From: Bacteroides sp.
GTDB taxonomy: Bacteria; Bacteroidota; Bacteroidia; Bacteroidales; Muribaculaceae
Reading direction: 5' to 3'
Assembly: GCA_023666835.1 (NCBI GenBank)
Contig: JAMPBJ010000001.1
Span: 798,268 to 862,267 of the forward strand
Length of the DNA stretch: 64,000 nucleotides
Shown: piece after piece, positions 53,045-62,800 of the stretch
How the letters are laid out: every line of letters begins with the position of its first letter
Numbering within the stretch: position 1 is the first letter of the stretch
Made by a program: the position numbers and the translations under genes
Notes under the pieces: model-generated
What the model was told of the DNA's origin: nothing
The model's database searches: none
What the model saw: the letters and a program-made list of their open reading frames with translations, nothing else

Positions 53045-53869
53045 TTATGTTGTGTGATATTCTATCATGCCTGCGAGAGGATCGGCTTCAATCTTTCCGA
53101 GTTCCATGCCCAGGCTATGGAGCGCCTTGACAAGCTGAGGTTCGAACACCATGGCTATCGAGCCTGTGAAGCTGACCGGAACGTCGGGATAGTTGGCCAC
53201 GTTGCGTGTCAAAAAGCGACAGAACTCGTCGGTCACCATCTCTTCGATGCACTCTTTGTCGATATGATTGTTTATAAATCTGACAAGTGAGGCGAGAAAT
53301 TTGTTCGCTTCCGGCCGTCGATACACCGATTCTATCACGTCGGTCATCGTCAGGTAAGTTTCGTAGCGGAACGCTTCGACCAACCGGGCCGGCATTCTTC
53401 GTTTGTAGAGATCGCCCACAAGTCGACGGCCAAGCGCTGATCCGGAACCTTCGTCGCCCAATATATAGCCCAAAGCGGGGGTAGCGTCAACAATGTCGTG
53501 GCCATCGAAAAAGCAGCTGTTGGATCCTGTGCCGAGTATGCAGGCTATGCCACGATTGTGGCCACACAAACTCCGGGCAGCGCCGAGCATGTCGGATCTT
53601 ACTTCAACGTTGGTGCAACCGGTGCATTGCTTGATAAGCAGCTTCATGCGGCCGAGATGTGGGGGTATGCATCCGGCGCCGTAATATATGATACTATCCG
53701 GAGTGCATTGCAGCTTAGGAGTCAAATATAGCGTTAATCGATCGATGATAGTGTGATCGTCGGTGGTCAGCGGGTTGATGCCCGGCGAGTTTACGATCTC
53801 TGTTGTGCCGTCATCGTTGATGATGGCCCAGTTAGTTTTGGTGCTTCCGGCGTCGGCTATTATTTTCAT
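53045..53869 (-). CDS. BadF/BadG/BcrA/BcrD-family sugar kinase-like ATPase
   Basis: 274 residues, ASKHA fold. Phosphate-1 loop DAGSTKTNWAI at the N-terminus, phosphate-2 loop CILGTGSNSCFF, ALGYILGDEGSGSALGRR and the adenosine loop region VSFTGSIAMVF. The DEGSG motif is that of N-acetylglucosamine kinase-like members (NAGK type), the likely activity; benzoyl-CoA reductase activation is unlikely because partners are absent. It shares a clear promoter with serB. Confidence 0.85.
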   Translation of the reverse strand: MKIIADAGSTKTNWAIINDDGTTEIVNSPGINPLTTDDHTIIDRLTLYLTPKLQCTPDSIIYYGAGCIPPHLGRMKLLIKQCTGCTNVEVRSDMLGAARSLCGHNRGIACILGTGSNSCFFDGHDIVDATPALGYILGDEGSGSALGRRLVGDLYKRRMPARLVEAFRYETYLTMTDVIESVYRRPEANKFLASLVRFINNHIDKECIEEMVTDEFCRFLTRNVANYPDVPVSFTGSIAMVFEPQLVKALHSLGMELGKIEADPLAGMIEYHTT

Positions 53870-53896
53870 TTACGATGTGATCTTTCTTTCCGACAG

Positions 53897-53928
53897 CGAA
53901 TATAAACCATATTCCTTTTTTTTGCAAA
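53897..53928 (-). promoter_or_regulatory. Promoter of badF-like gene and serB
   Basis: TTTG (53925-53928), 20-base spacer and TATATTCG (53897-53904, one mismatch) on the minus strand. Confidence 0.7.
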
Positions 53929-53983
53929 TCAAAGAGGGCTGCATCGCGATCGACACAGCCCCCCGTGGTTGAGAGAGTGAAAT

Positions 53984-55621
53984 TTATTTCTTCTTAGCCA
54001 GATAATCGGTGTGATACTGGTCAAGGAGTTTGCGGATGGCAGTGCCGATCTTCAGATAGTCTGATTCGTTGAGGTTGGCAAGCGAAGCTCTGACAGACCA
54101 TGCCGGGCCGTCGAAACCGTCGCCGTTGAGCAGCACGACTGCGGTCTCGTTGGCAAGTCGGATCACGAAATCAAGAGGCACATAGTTGTCCTGCAGATAT
54201 TTGGCGAAGTCGTCGCCATAGAACTTCTTGGCCCATACCATGATATCGATTTCCGAATAGTAGCCGGCGCGAAGCGGATCGACCAACAGCGTGAAGCCGG
54301 TGGTGCTCCACAGTGCTTCCAGACGATCCTTGATGGTGTTCATCATGGTCTTCTGATATGTACCGTCGTCAAACAATGCAAACGCTGCGAAGAGCGACAT
54401 CTGCATCTGCTGGGGAGTCGACAGTCCGGCTGTGTGGTTGAGGGCAACCAGTCGGCTGTCGGCAACCATGCGGTCGATGAATTTGATCTTTTCGGGCTCG
54501 AGTGCCAGCGAAGAGTAGCGCTTGTTGAGGTCGGCTTTTTCTTCGGGTGTCAGCTTGGTCAGCAGGTCGTCGAACACGTTGTTCTGACGGATGGCGCAAA
54601 CTGCCAGACGCCAACCGGTGGCACCGAAATATTTCGAGAAGGAGTAGACACACATGGTGTTGTAGGGCAACTTGTACATCAATGAGTGGAAGTCCTTGAC
54701 AAAGGTGCCGTAAACGTCGTCGGTCACGATCATCAGGTTTGGATTGTCGGTCTTGACTATATCGACAAGCTGTTCGAGCACTTCAGGCGCAAGCGTGTAG
54801 GATGGCGGATTGCTCGGGTTGGTGATACAGAGTAGTTTGATTGACGGGTCGCGGAGCTTGTCCACTTCTTCCTTAGGATACTGCCAGGTGTGGTAGCCGT
54901 CGAACTGCACTTTGTCGGCATTGATGTTGACCACGTCGAATGAGAAGCGGTCCAGATCCGGAATCTCAATGTAGGGGGTGAAGGCAGGCACCATCAACGC
55001 CATCTTTTCGCCCTTCTTGATGAGGTGGTTTTCCTGGATCGAATCGAACGCATAGCACATGCCGGCAGTACCGCCTTCGGTGGCAAACAGATCGTAGACT
55101 GCATTGTCGCCTTTGCCGCCCATGGCTATCTTTAGGTAGTCCTGCACCAGAGTCTCGGTGGTGCGAAGTATGCGGTCGGGTGTAGGATACTGGTCGCCTG
55201 TCACGGCCTCGGCAAATTCATGTGCCACCGTGTCGGGATCCATCTCATGTTTCTGCACCAGATAGTCAAACGTCTTGCGAAGCAGATCGGCTCCATTGCG
55301 GTGCTTGTTGGCATCAAGAAATGCATTGAACCGGTCGGCAATGCCTTCGACTGAAGGTATGCCTGCAATACCAATCCTGTTGTCGGCAACGCGTCGGCAT
55401 TCTGCAATGCCGAATTCGCCGAGCAGAAAGAAGGCTTCGCGAGGATAGGTGGCTATCCAGTTTGGGTTGCCACGGCCGGCATTGAGGAATGTGGCGGTGG
55501 ACTTTTGTGCGTCCTTCTGGGCGAGCTGGATCAGTTCGTTTTTGATCTCAAACGGACTCATCTTTGACAACCGCAGTTCATAGTCGCGGTTTTCGGGATT
55601 TGTTGTGTTTTTGGTTTCCAT
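53984..55621 (-). CDS. aspD: Aspartate 4-decarboxylase / aminotransferase AspD
   Basis: 545 residues, PLP fold-type I. Converts L-aspartate to L-alanine and CO2. Length and the sequence SPFEIKNELIQLAQKDAQKS, FLNAGRGNPNW, LCITNPSNPPSYTLAPEVL (substrate-side NPSNPP), VTDDVYGTF and the Schiff-base Lys in YSFSKYFGATGWRL identify AspD rather than a plain aspartate aminotransferase. It is preceded by the antiporter gene aspT at a 36-base gap. Decarboxylation uses one cytoplasmic proton, so with AspT the pair generates proton motive force. A weak stem at 53936-53961 may end the transcript. Confidence 0.93.
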   Translation of the reverse strand: METKNTTNPENRDYELRLSKMSPFEIKNELIQLAQKDAQKSTATFLNAGRGNPNWIATYPREAFFLLGEFGIAECRRVADNRIGIAGIPSVEGIADRFNAFLDANKHRNGADLLRKTFDYLVQKHEMDPDTVAHEFAEAVTGDQYPTPDRILRTTETLVQDYLKIAMGGKGDNAVYDLFATEGGTAGMCYAFDSIQENHLIKKGEKMALMVPAFTPYIEIPDLDRFSFDVVNINADKVQFDGYHTWQYPKEEVDKLRDPSIKLLCITNPSNPPSYTLAPEVLEQLVDIVKTDNPNLMIVTDDVYGTFVKDFHSLMYKLPYNTMCVYSFSKYFGATGWRLAVCAIRQNNVFDDLLTKLTPEEKADLNKRYSSLALEPEKIKFIDRMVADSRLVALNHTAGLSTPQQMQMSLFAAFALFDDGTYQKTMMNTIKDRLEALWSTTGFTLLVDPLRAGYYSEIDIMVWAKKFYGDDFAKYLQDNYVPLDFVIRLANETAVVLLNGDGFDGPAWSVRASLANLNESDYLKIGTAIRKLLDQYHTDYLAKKK

Positions 55622-55657
55622 ATTAAGATAATAAGAAAGTTGTTTTATAGATTTTTG

Positions 55658-57358
55658 CTAAACCATACATAGCACTATCACCACACCCCAGAGGATGAGC
55701 AGAGTGTTGCCGATGGCATAGGTGATTGTGTAGCCCATGGCAGGCAGGGTGGAGCCAAGCGCATCTTGGATGGCACCAAGCGATGCGGTGGTCGTACGGC
55801 TTCCGGCGCAGCATCCGAGGTTGATGGCCGGACGGAATTTGAAGCATTTCGCGCCTATGATGATGGCGAGAATCAAAGGGATTGTTGTGCATATGATGCC
55901 CATGAAGAAAAGCGTAAGACCCACTTCCTTGATGCCTGAAACAAACGACGGTCCGGCTGTGATGCCAATGACTGCGATAAACATGTTAAGACCAAGGTTG
56001 TTGAGCAGCCACACCGATGAGCTCGGAATGCCGCCGAACGACGGTCGACGTGACCGCAACCAGCCGCATACCAATCCTGAGATCAGCGAGCCGCCGCTGG
56101 TGGAGAGACTGACTGGAACATTGCCGATCTTCAGTGTCAATACACCGAGAATACAACCCAGAGCGATGCCGAAGCCCACGAGTATGAGGTTGGTCTTGGT
56201 GGTCGGACGGTCGACGTAGCCGAGCTTCGGACCGGCTGTGTTCACTTCCTGCGGCAGACCGATGATGGTCAGTGTATCGCCGGGCTCAAGCACTGTCTTG
56301 GCAAATACGGGGATAGGTGTTCCTCCGCGGTCGATGGCTTTGATGGTGACGCCATACATGAACTTCTGTCCGCGCACCTGATCAACCGTCATGCCTCCTA
56401 CAGTCTTCTTCGTGATCATTACGTTGACCTGCTCGGCGGGGAAATTCAGAAGATCGGGATCGCTGACTTCGGGTCCGATCCAGCTTTCGTCCTCGATGAT
56501 GAATTCGCGGCGACCGCTGAGCACCACTTCGTCGTTGAGCGAAATGACCGTAGTGGGTTGTGGATCGATGACTGTGCCGTTCTGGCGAACACGTTCGACA
56601 AACAGGCGTCGGCCTTGATCATTCAGATGCTGCTCGATGTCGGCCACTGTGCGGGGCTGACTGAAAAAGTCGGCTGTGGCTTTGTAGGCACGGAATGCCA
56701 CCGGACGATTGGCGGTGATGTAGGCCGGATCGTCCTTGAGTGTACTTTCGTTCATCTCTTTTTCGAGGGCAACTGTGTCGGCCTTCACTTTCTTGATGCC
56801 TCCAAGCATTGCCGGACCGAGATTGGCCAGAATGTAGGCTGATCCTATCGTACCGAACACATAGGTGACGGCGTAGCCAACCGGTATGATGTCTATCATC
56901 TTTTGCTTTTCAGCCGCCGACATGCCCATTGAACTCATCGTGTCGGATCCGACACCGATTACTGCCGATATGGTCTGGGCGCCGGAGAACAGGCCGATGG
57001 CCTCACCGACGTTGTAGTGCATCAATTTGGCCACTATAAGCGTCACTACAAGACAGAGCACGCAGACCACTACTGCGAAAAACACTTGTTTCAATCCTGA
57101 CCCCCTGAGTGCGCGGAAAAATTGCGGACCCACGCTGTAGCCGATGGCAAACAGGAAGAGGAGGAAGAATACGTTTTTGATCGGGCCTGGAATAGGAATG
57201 TCCATCTGGCCCACCAAGACGCCTACGAGGAGCACGGATGTCACCGTGCCTAGCGAAAACGTCTTGTACTTCAATTGGCCAATCCAAAAACCGATACCTA
57301 TGGTCAGAAATATAGGTATCGATGGATTGTTGCGCATTGTTTCAAGTATCCAATCCAT
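55658..57358 (-). CDS. aspT: Aspartate:alanine antiporter AspT
   Basis: 566 residues from ATG 57358 (MDWILETMRNNPSI; a longer frame to 57481 is not AspT-like). Architecture: five or so N-terminal helices (about 1-170) with an AspT/YidE duplication half, two cytoplasmic RCK_C/TrkA_C domains (about 205-380: TVADIEQHLNDQGRRLFVER; VNVMITKKTVGGMTVDQVRG), then the second membrane half ending at LLILWGVVIVLCMV. It exchanges extracellular aspartate for intracellular alanine electrogenically. Directly upstream of aspD. Confidence 0.94.
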   Translation of the reverse strand: MDWILETMRNNPSIPIFLTIGIGFWIGQLKYKTFSLGTVTSVLLVGVLVGQMDIPIPGPIKNVFFLLFLFAIGYSVGPQFFRALRGSGLKQVFFAVVVCVLCLVVTLIVAKLMHYNVGEAIGLFSGAQTISAVIGVGSDTMSSMGMSAAEKQKMIDIIPVGYAVTYVFGTIGSAYILANLGPAMLGGIKKVKADTVALEKEMNESTLKDDPAYITANRPVAFRAYKATADFFSQPRTVADIEQHLNDQGRRLFVERVRQNGTVIDPQPTTVISLNDEVVLSGRREFIIEDESWIGPEVSDPDLLNFPAEQVNVMITKKTVGGMTVDQVRGQKFMYGVTIKAIDRGGTPIPVFAKTVLEPGDTLTIIGLPQEVNTAGPKLGYVDRPTTKTNLILVGFGIALGCILGVLTLKIGNVPVSLSTSGGSLISGLVCGWLRSRRPSFGGIPSSSVWLLNNLGLNMFIAVIGITAGPSFVSGIKEVGLTLFFMGIICTTIPLILAIIIGAKCFKFRPAINLGCCAGSRTTTASLGAIQDALGSTLPAMGYTITYAIGNTLLILWGVVIVLCMV

Positions 57359-57455
57359 GAGATTATTAGAAAAACGGGTGAATAAATAAGTTGTTTTATA
57401 TGTATGATTAACGCCTCTTGTTGCCCGTTTGTTCGGTCTTGGAGCCCATATAAGC

Positions 57456-57499
57456 CGATCGGCCGCACACCTTGGTTTCAAACGGTGTGCGGCCGATCG
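57456..57499 (-). terminator. 16-bp hairpin downstream of GH16 gene
   Basis: CGATCGGCCGCACACC/GGTGTGCGGCCGATCG perfect stem, 12-base loop; lies between GH16 stop and aspT and ends the GH16 transcript. Confidence 0.7.
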
Positions 57500-57507
57500 T
57501 CATAGAC

Positions 57508-57535
57508 TGTGGGCAGAGTATGGAATCTGCCCACA
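57508..57535 (-). terminator. 10-bp hairpin immediately after GH16 gene
   Basis: TGTGGGCAGA/TCTGCCCACA, 8-base loop, 9 bases after the stop. First of two tandem stems. Confidence 0.6.
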
Positions 57536-57544
57536 AGTGATTTG

Positions 57545-58372
57545 TCAATAATATTTGTAGTAGCGGACCCAGTCCACTTCCATTTCCACCGGAAGATCGT
57601 CGGATTCAACTGCTCCTACCCACGATCCGCCAAGCTGCATGTCGATGATCAAATACCACTGCTTGTAGTAGGGGAACTGCCCGTCGGCACCTCCGTTGAT
57701 TTTGGGATAGCTGAGTGTGAGTTTGTGGTCGATGTAGAACATCACGCTGTTTTCCCATATCTGCACTTCGTAGATGTGCCACTGCGAGGGATCGAGTGAG
57801 GGCTGCACGGTGCGCTGAGGATCGGTTCCGCCCATGTTGTCAATGTAGTTGGAGTGCAAACTCTGATACACGCTGTTGTCGAAATTGAGACGCTCCATGA
57901 TGTCGATTTCGCCACACTCCGGCCAGCCTTCATTACCCGAGAATGGCATCATCCAAATTGCGGGCCATGCGCCTTGCGCACCCTTGGGCAGACGGGCTCT
58001 GACCTGGATCGATCCGGGGCCGAACGCCTGTTTGTTCTTTGACCATATACCGCCGGTCAGATAAAGCGACTCGTCGGCCAGCAGATCGTTGTTGTAGATG
58101 CCTTTGAGCACGAGCGCTCCGTCGCGGAATTCAAAGCAGCGCGGGTCGTGCGACTGTGTATTTGCCCAGTCTGGAGTGCCGCGGTCGGTCATACTCCATG
58201 CCGTCTCGTCGAGAGCTGGACCATTGAAGTCGTCGCTCCATTCCAGATGCCATGCGGCTGATGACACATTGCCGCCCGATGCCGTATCGAGCGTATTGTC
58301 GTCGGAGTCACTGCACGAGAGCATTGCGGCACCAATGACGGATATCGAAAGTAGTTGAAAAAATTGATTCAT
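57545..58372 (-). CDS. GH16-family glycoside hydrolase, surface lipoprotein
   Basis: 275 residues from ATG 58372. Lipobox LSC with Cys20 followed by SDSDDN, which resembles a surface-export signal. GH16 catalytic triad in GEIDIMERL: nucleophile Glu155, Asp157, acid/base Glu160 (ExDxxE, the beta-bulge type typical of laminarinase-like members). Other fold parts: AWPAIWMMPFSGNEGWPEC, WHIYEVQIWENSVMFYIDH, and WYLIIDMQLGGSWVG. Probably cleaves beta-1,3- or mixed-linkage glucan. No SusCD pair is beside it, so it is a single-gene function. Own promoter 58403-58432. Confidence 0.92.
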   Translation of the reverse strand: MNQFFQLLSISVIGAAMLSCSDSDDNTLDTASGGNVSSAAWHLEWSDDFNGPALDETAWSMTDRGTPDWANTQSHDPRCFEFRDGALVLKGIYNNDLLADESLYLTGGIWSKNKQAFGPGSIQVRARLPKGAQGAWPAIWMMPFSGNEGWPECGEIDIMERLNFDNSVYQSLHSNYIDNMGGTDPQRTVQPSLDPSQWHIYEVQIWENSVMFYIDHKLTLSYPKINGGADGQFPYYKQWYLIIDMQLGGSWVGAVESDDLPVEMEVDWVRYYKYY

Positions 58373-58402
58373 GGATTGGTGTGATATTGAGATTAGTTTT
58401 GG

Positions 58403-58432
58403 CAAATGTAATCAAAAAATCCAATACTCCAA
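58403..58432 (-). promoter_or_regulatory. Promoter of GH16 gene
   Basis: TTG (58430-58432), 19-base spacer, TACATTTG (58403-58410) on the minus strand. Confidence 0.75.
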
Positions 58433-58450
58433 TCATGGGTCGGGAAAGAA

Positions 58451-58492
58451 AAATGCTGCTTGTCGGTCGATGTCGACCATCAAGCAGCATTT
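58451..58492 (-). terminator. Terminator of tRNA-Pro(GGG)
   Basis: AAATGCTGCTTG/CAAGCAGCATTT with inner GGTCGA/TCGACC; T-rich after it on the minus strand. Confidence 0.8.
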
Positions 58493-58502
58493 GGTTGCTT
58501 TG

Positions 58503-58577
58503 TCGGGGTGAGAAGATTCGAACTTCCGACCACACGCCCCCCAGACGCGTACTCTAACCTGGCTGAGCTACACCCCG
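58503..58577 (-). tRNA. tRNA-Pro (GGG)
   Basis: Acceptor CGGGGTG/CACCCCG, anticodon stem CGCGT/GCGTG with loop CTGGGGG (anticodon GGG), T-arm GGAAGTTCGAATCTTCT, discriminator A; 75 bases, CCA not encoded. Shares its acceptor stem with the CGG isoacceptor at 39.5 kb. Confidence 0.95.
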
Positions 58578-58594
58578 ATTGGTTAAAAGCGATG

Positions 58595-58626
58595 CAAAGG
58601 TATGGGTTATTTTGGAAAGATGCAAA
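58595..58626 (-). promoter_or_regulatory. Promoter of tRNA-Pro(GGG)
   Basis: TTTG (58623-58626), 20-base spacer, TACCTTTG (58595-58602) on the minus strand. Confidence 0.8.
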
Positions 58627-58670
58627 TGTTTCGGCTAAATTTTAGCAAATTTTCACACAAAAAGTTTCGG

Positions 58671-59282
58671 TCAGTGTATGCTGACTTTTGTCGTTTTGCC
58701 ATTTTGTCGCACTATGTAGATGCCCGGGGCGAGTCGGGTGTCTATGATCTTTACACCGTTGAGATCGTAGATTTCAACGTCGCCGGATCCCATATCTGCT
58801 TCTGTCAGTGGTAGATCCTGTGCATCGACGGCAAACACGGCCGATATGGTGAGGTCAGACATGACAGGTGAAAATCCTTCAATCATCATCCAGCCGGCGT
58901 GATTTGGAGCATTCTCGTCGACTTGTTGTGGATCATGCTCGACAATGAATTCGTCGTCGGTGATGTAGATGAGGCTTTCGAGCAGCCATGCAGAAGCTGG
59001 TCGAAAAAATATGCATGGAGTGAATCCCGATGCCGGTATCTGATCACCGCCGGCATACTCCTTGCCCGATGCGCCCTCGGTGGTCGAACCGCCCGACCAT
59101 ATTTCTATCTCGCCTTCGCCGGAGTAGAGTATGGTGACTTCGCCACAATATTCGTCGTCGGTTTGTGCGGTTTGCTGAGGCTCTTGGTTTCGGGTCGGGG
59201 AAGCAGCATTTGTGATGAGTGAGAAGGAAGATGCGGTTGCCAGTGCCAAAATGGCGCATTTTAGTGTGTGCGACAATAACAT
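58671..59282 (-). CDS. Secreted protein with type IX sorting-like C-terminus
   Basis: 203 residues with an N-terminal signal (MLLSHTLKCAILALATASSF...). Two central Cys residues (DEYCGEV and FTPCIFF). The last 35 residues read VEIYDLNGVKIID...LAPGIYIVRQNG...VSIH, the beta-strand pattern of the type A T9SS C-terminal sorting domain (IYDLNGxxV...LxPGIYIV). If so the protein is exported by PorU-type machinery, otherwise it may be just a folded tail. No family for the body. It has no clear promoter box. Confidence 0.65.
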   Translation of the reverse strand: MLLSHTLKCAILALATASSFSLITNAASPTRNQEPQQTAQTDDEYCGEVTILYSGEGEIEIWSGGSTTEGASGKEYAGGDQIPASGFTPCIFFRPASAWLLESLIYITDDEFIVEHDPQQVDENAPNHAGWMMIEGFSPVMSDLTISAVFAVDAQDLPLTEADMGSGDVEIYDLNGVKIIDTRLAPGIYIVRQNGKTTKVSIH

Positions 59283-59385
59283 TTTGAGTAAAGAAGTCAG
59301 GTTGATGATGCTTCGTCAGATGCCCGGTGCGATGAGGGCATCACGAATAGTGTTATAGATAATGGTTGAGAATATCAAAAATATT

Positions 59386-59419
59386 ATGTGGCAAGTCTGA
59401 TAGGATCGACTTGCCACAT
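59386..59419 (-). terminator. Terminator of trxA
   Basis: ATGTGGCAAGTC/GACTTGCCACAT perfect 12-bp stem, 10-base loop, then AATATTTTTG on the minus strand. Confidence 0.8.
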
Positions 59420-59435
59420 GTCTTTTCAGTGATAA

Positions 59436-59759
59436 TTACAAAACCAGAAGTTTTTCGATGCGTTCGCGGAGCGATTCTTTGGTGGCTCCTGTCATGCGCA
59501 GGTCGCGCACCTGTTCTCCGTTTTTGAAAAAGAGAAGGGTGGGGATTGACATGATGCGATATTGTCCGCTGAGCTCTGTCTCCTCATCTACGTTGTATTT
59601 GCCGATGACCACTTTGTCGGCGTATTCTTCAGCGAGTTCGTCGATCACGGGTGCAAGAGCCATGCAGGGGCCGCACCATGTGGCCCAGAAATCTATCACT
59701 ACGGGATGTCCCGATGCTATCACTTCGTTGACGTTTTCGTCAGTAAATTTGTAAGCCAT
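59436..59759 (-). CDS. trxA: Thioredoxin
   Basis: 107 residues. FWATWCGPC with redox Cys29/Cys32 and cis-Pro in RIMSIPTLLFFKNG. Cytoplasmic (no signal). General disulfide reductase; probably the electron donor to Tpx (36.3 kb). Own promoter box 59800-59807 and terminator 59386-59419. Confidence 0.96.
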   Translation of the reverse strand: MAYKFTDENVNEVIASGHPVVIDFWATWCGPCMALAPVIDELAEEYADKVVIGKYNVDEETELSGQYRIMSIPTLLFFKNGEQVRDLRMTGATKESLRERIEKLLVL

Positions 59760-59799
59760 TTCTTTTATGGAGTTATGAGTTTTTTGTCAGTTATGATTG

Positions 59800-59807
59800 C
59801 AAATATA
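59800..59807 (-). promoter_or_regulatory. -7 box of trxA
   Basis: TATATTTG on the minus strand, 40 bases before the ATG. Confidence 0.5.
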
Positions 59808-59848
59808 AACAAATATTTCTGGAGCTTGATTCATAATATTTGTTAAAA

Positions 59849-62800
59849 CTATGCCCTTTCGATCGAAAAATTGACTTCGAGGTTTTCGAGTTTGTCGATG
59901 AGGTCTTTTTCGAGTGGAATGGTCATTGATGTTTCCAATCTCACGTGGCGCGATGTCTGTGGATCGTACACATCGAAGCTGAGTGTTCCTTTGTTGGAAT
60001 CGGCAGCGGCGTTGTTGATCTGTTCGAGCAAGACGCCCTGCAGTGTGTCGGACAATGTGTCGGCGTCGATGTGTATGGTAATCCCTTTGACCACCTGGCC
60101 TTTGATCTCGTTGAGCAGCCTGATGGACTGTACTTTGAACTGCAGGTCGGAGTTTTGGAATCGTCGGCCGTAGGCTCCCTTTATATATATAGGTGTGCCG
60201 GGCACTCCATAGTTGTGGAAGTTGATGTAGTCTTGGCCGAAGAGGCGGAATTCGGCCGATCCGTTGAAGTCCTGCACTTTCAGTATGCCGAAGTTGCCGC
60301 CGTTGCGTGCGGGACGCGAGATGAATTCCACCACCATGCCTCCAAGTGTGATCTCTTTTCCTTCATCCGGCTCAAGTTCGGCGAAGTCTTTGAGGTGGGT
60401 GGTGCCAAACATCAGTTCCATGAAATAGGGGTCGAGCGGGTTGGCCGAGTGGTATGTACCGACGATTTCGCGTTCTTTTTCAAGACGGATGGCGTCTACC
60501 CAGCGCAAACCCGGCACGATGGGTGGGCGTCCGGAAGTGGCCATGGCAGCATCGTCGTCGCCAAAGAGCGACATGCTTTTGTCTTGTTTGTCGGCTTGGA
60601 AGAGCTGCCCATAGCGAAGCACGGCCTCGGAGAATGTCTCTCCTTTGGAATTCGTTTCGAAGAAGTCTTCGCGCTGAATGTGATCGCTGAAGCAATCAAA
60701 AGCGCCCGACATGGCCAGCGTGTCCATGATGCGGCGGTTGAGGGCGGAGGGGTTGACGCGTTCCACGAAGTCGTAGATCGATTCAAACGGTCCGCCGGCG
60801 TTTCTGGCTGCAAGAATCTCGGCCGCTACATTCTCGCCTATACCTTTCAGTGCAGCGATGCCGAAGCGAATGTCGCCGTGGGAGTTGACACCGAATTCGG
60901 CAAACGATTCGTTGACGTCGGGACCTTTGACGGGAATGTGCATTTTCTTGCATTCGTCGATGAAGCCGGAGAGTTTTTCGGAGTTGTTGCGGTTGCGCGA
61001 CAACACTGCAGCCATGTATTCGGCCGGATAGTTGGCTTTGAGATATGCCGTCTGGAATGCAACCCACGAGTAGCATGTGGCGTGACTCTTGTTGAATGCG
61101 TAGGAAGCGAATTTTTCCCAGTCGGCCCATATCTTTTCAAGCGTCTTGGGGTCGTGACCGTTTTTCTGACCGCCTTCAAGAAAGAGCGCTTTGAGCTCGT
61201 TCATCTTTTCGATCATCTTTTTGCCCATAGCCTTTCGGAGAGTGTCGCTCTGGCCGCGGGTGAAGTTGGCCAGCAGGCGCGACAGAAGCATCACCTGTTC
61301 CTGGTATACGGTGACTCCATACGTGTCCTTGAGATATTTCTCCATAATGTCGATGTCGTAGACGATCGGTTCGCGGCCATGTTTGCGGGCAATGAAGTCG
61401 GGGATGTAGTCCATAGGCCCCGGGCGGTAGAGGGCGTTCATGGCTATTAGGTCCTCAAATGTAGAGGGCTGGAGCTCGCGAAGGTATTTCTGCATGCCGG
61501 CCGACTCAAACTGGAATGTGCCGGTGGTGCGTCCTTCGCAATACAGCTGGTAGGTTTTGGGGTCGTCGATGGGTATCTTCTCCATGTCGATGTCGATACC
61601 CCGTGTTCGCTTGATGTTGTCGACTGCTTCTTTGATGATAGACAGGGTCTTGAGCCCGAGGAAGTCCATCTTGATGAGGCCGGTCTCCTCAATCACTCGT
61701 CCTTCATATTGAGTGACGATGATGCGATCTTTTGAGCCCGATGCCTTGTCGATGGCTGTGCTGACCGGTACCCAGTCGGTGATGTCGTCGCGGCAAATGA
61801 TGACGCCGCAGGCATGCACGCCGGTGTTTCTGACATTGCCTTCGAGTTCTTTAGCAAATTTCAATGTCTCGGCTATCAGTTCATTGCCGGAGTTGAGTTC
61901 CTTTTTGAAATCGTCGAGGTAGGTATAGCAGTTGTCGAGTGTGGGCTTAAGCTCCTTGCCTTCGACTGATGGCATTCTGTCGGGGATCAGCTTGGTCAAA
62001 CGGTCGCTTTCGCTCAGAGGGAGTTGCTCGATGCGGGCCACGTCCTTTATTGCCGATTTGGCAGCCATGGTGCCGTAGGTGATGATGTGGGCCACCTTCT
62101 CTTCGCCGTATTTTTGGGTGACGTAGTGTAGCACATCGGCTCGGCCGTCGTCGTCGAAGTCGATGTCGATATCGGGGAGTGAGATGCGGTCTGGGTTGAG
62201 GAAACGTTCAAACAGCAGGTCGTATTTCACGGGGTCGATCTGCGTGATGCCAAGGCAATAGGCCACGCAACTGCCGGCAGCCGATCCACGACCCGGGCCT
62301 ACGCTGACCCCGAGCTGCTGGCGGGCGGCGTTAATGAAGTCCTGCACGATGAGGAAGTAGCCCGGAAAGCCCATGGTCTTCATGATGTGGAGCTCGAATT
62401 TTATTCGCTCTTTCAGCTCTTCATTCAGCTCGCCATAGCGTCGCTGGGCACCTTCGTAGGCGAGCTTGGCAAGATAGTCGGCCTCGAATTTGATGCGGTA
62501 GAGTTTGTCATAGCCGCCGAGTTTTGCGATCTTTTTCTCGGCATCTTCTTGCGAAAGCACCACATTGCCGTTTTCATCGCGGGTGAATTCGTCGAAAAGC
62601 TCTTGCTCAGTGATGCGTTGGCGGTACTCTTCTTCGCTGCCGAACTCGGCTGGGATTTCGAAGTTGGGCATGATCGGACCGTGGTCAATGTCGTAGGATT
62701 CTACTTTGGCCACTATTTCGTTGGTGTTCTCGAGTGCCTCAGGTATGTCGCTGAATATTTCAGCCATCTCCTGCTGTGTCTTGAACCATTCCTGCTTGGT

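Noticed and set aside
53045-53869. Benzoyl-CoA reductase activator (BadG/BcrA function)
   Set aside because: Family name only; no benzoyl-CoA reductase genes or cluster Cys motif. The DEGSG motif fits a sugar kinase.
57359-57481. Extended start for aspT
   Set aside because: The extra 41 residues are Arg-rich and overlap the GH16 terminator hairpin; AspT normally begins at the MDWI-like start.
59945-61450. Plus-strand open frame of about 500 codons
   Set aside because: Antisense of dnaE; it is long only because of the GC-rich codon bias. The same applies to the 397-codon frame at 62387-63580 and the 451-codon frame over ffh at 23070-24425.
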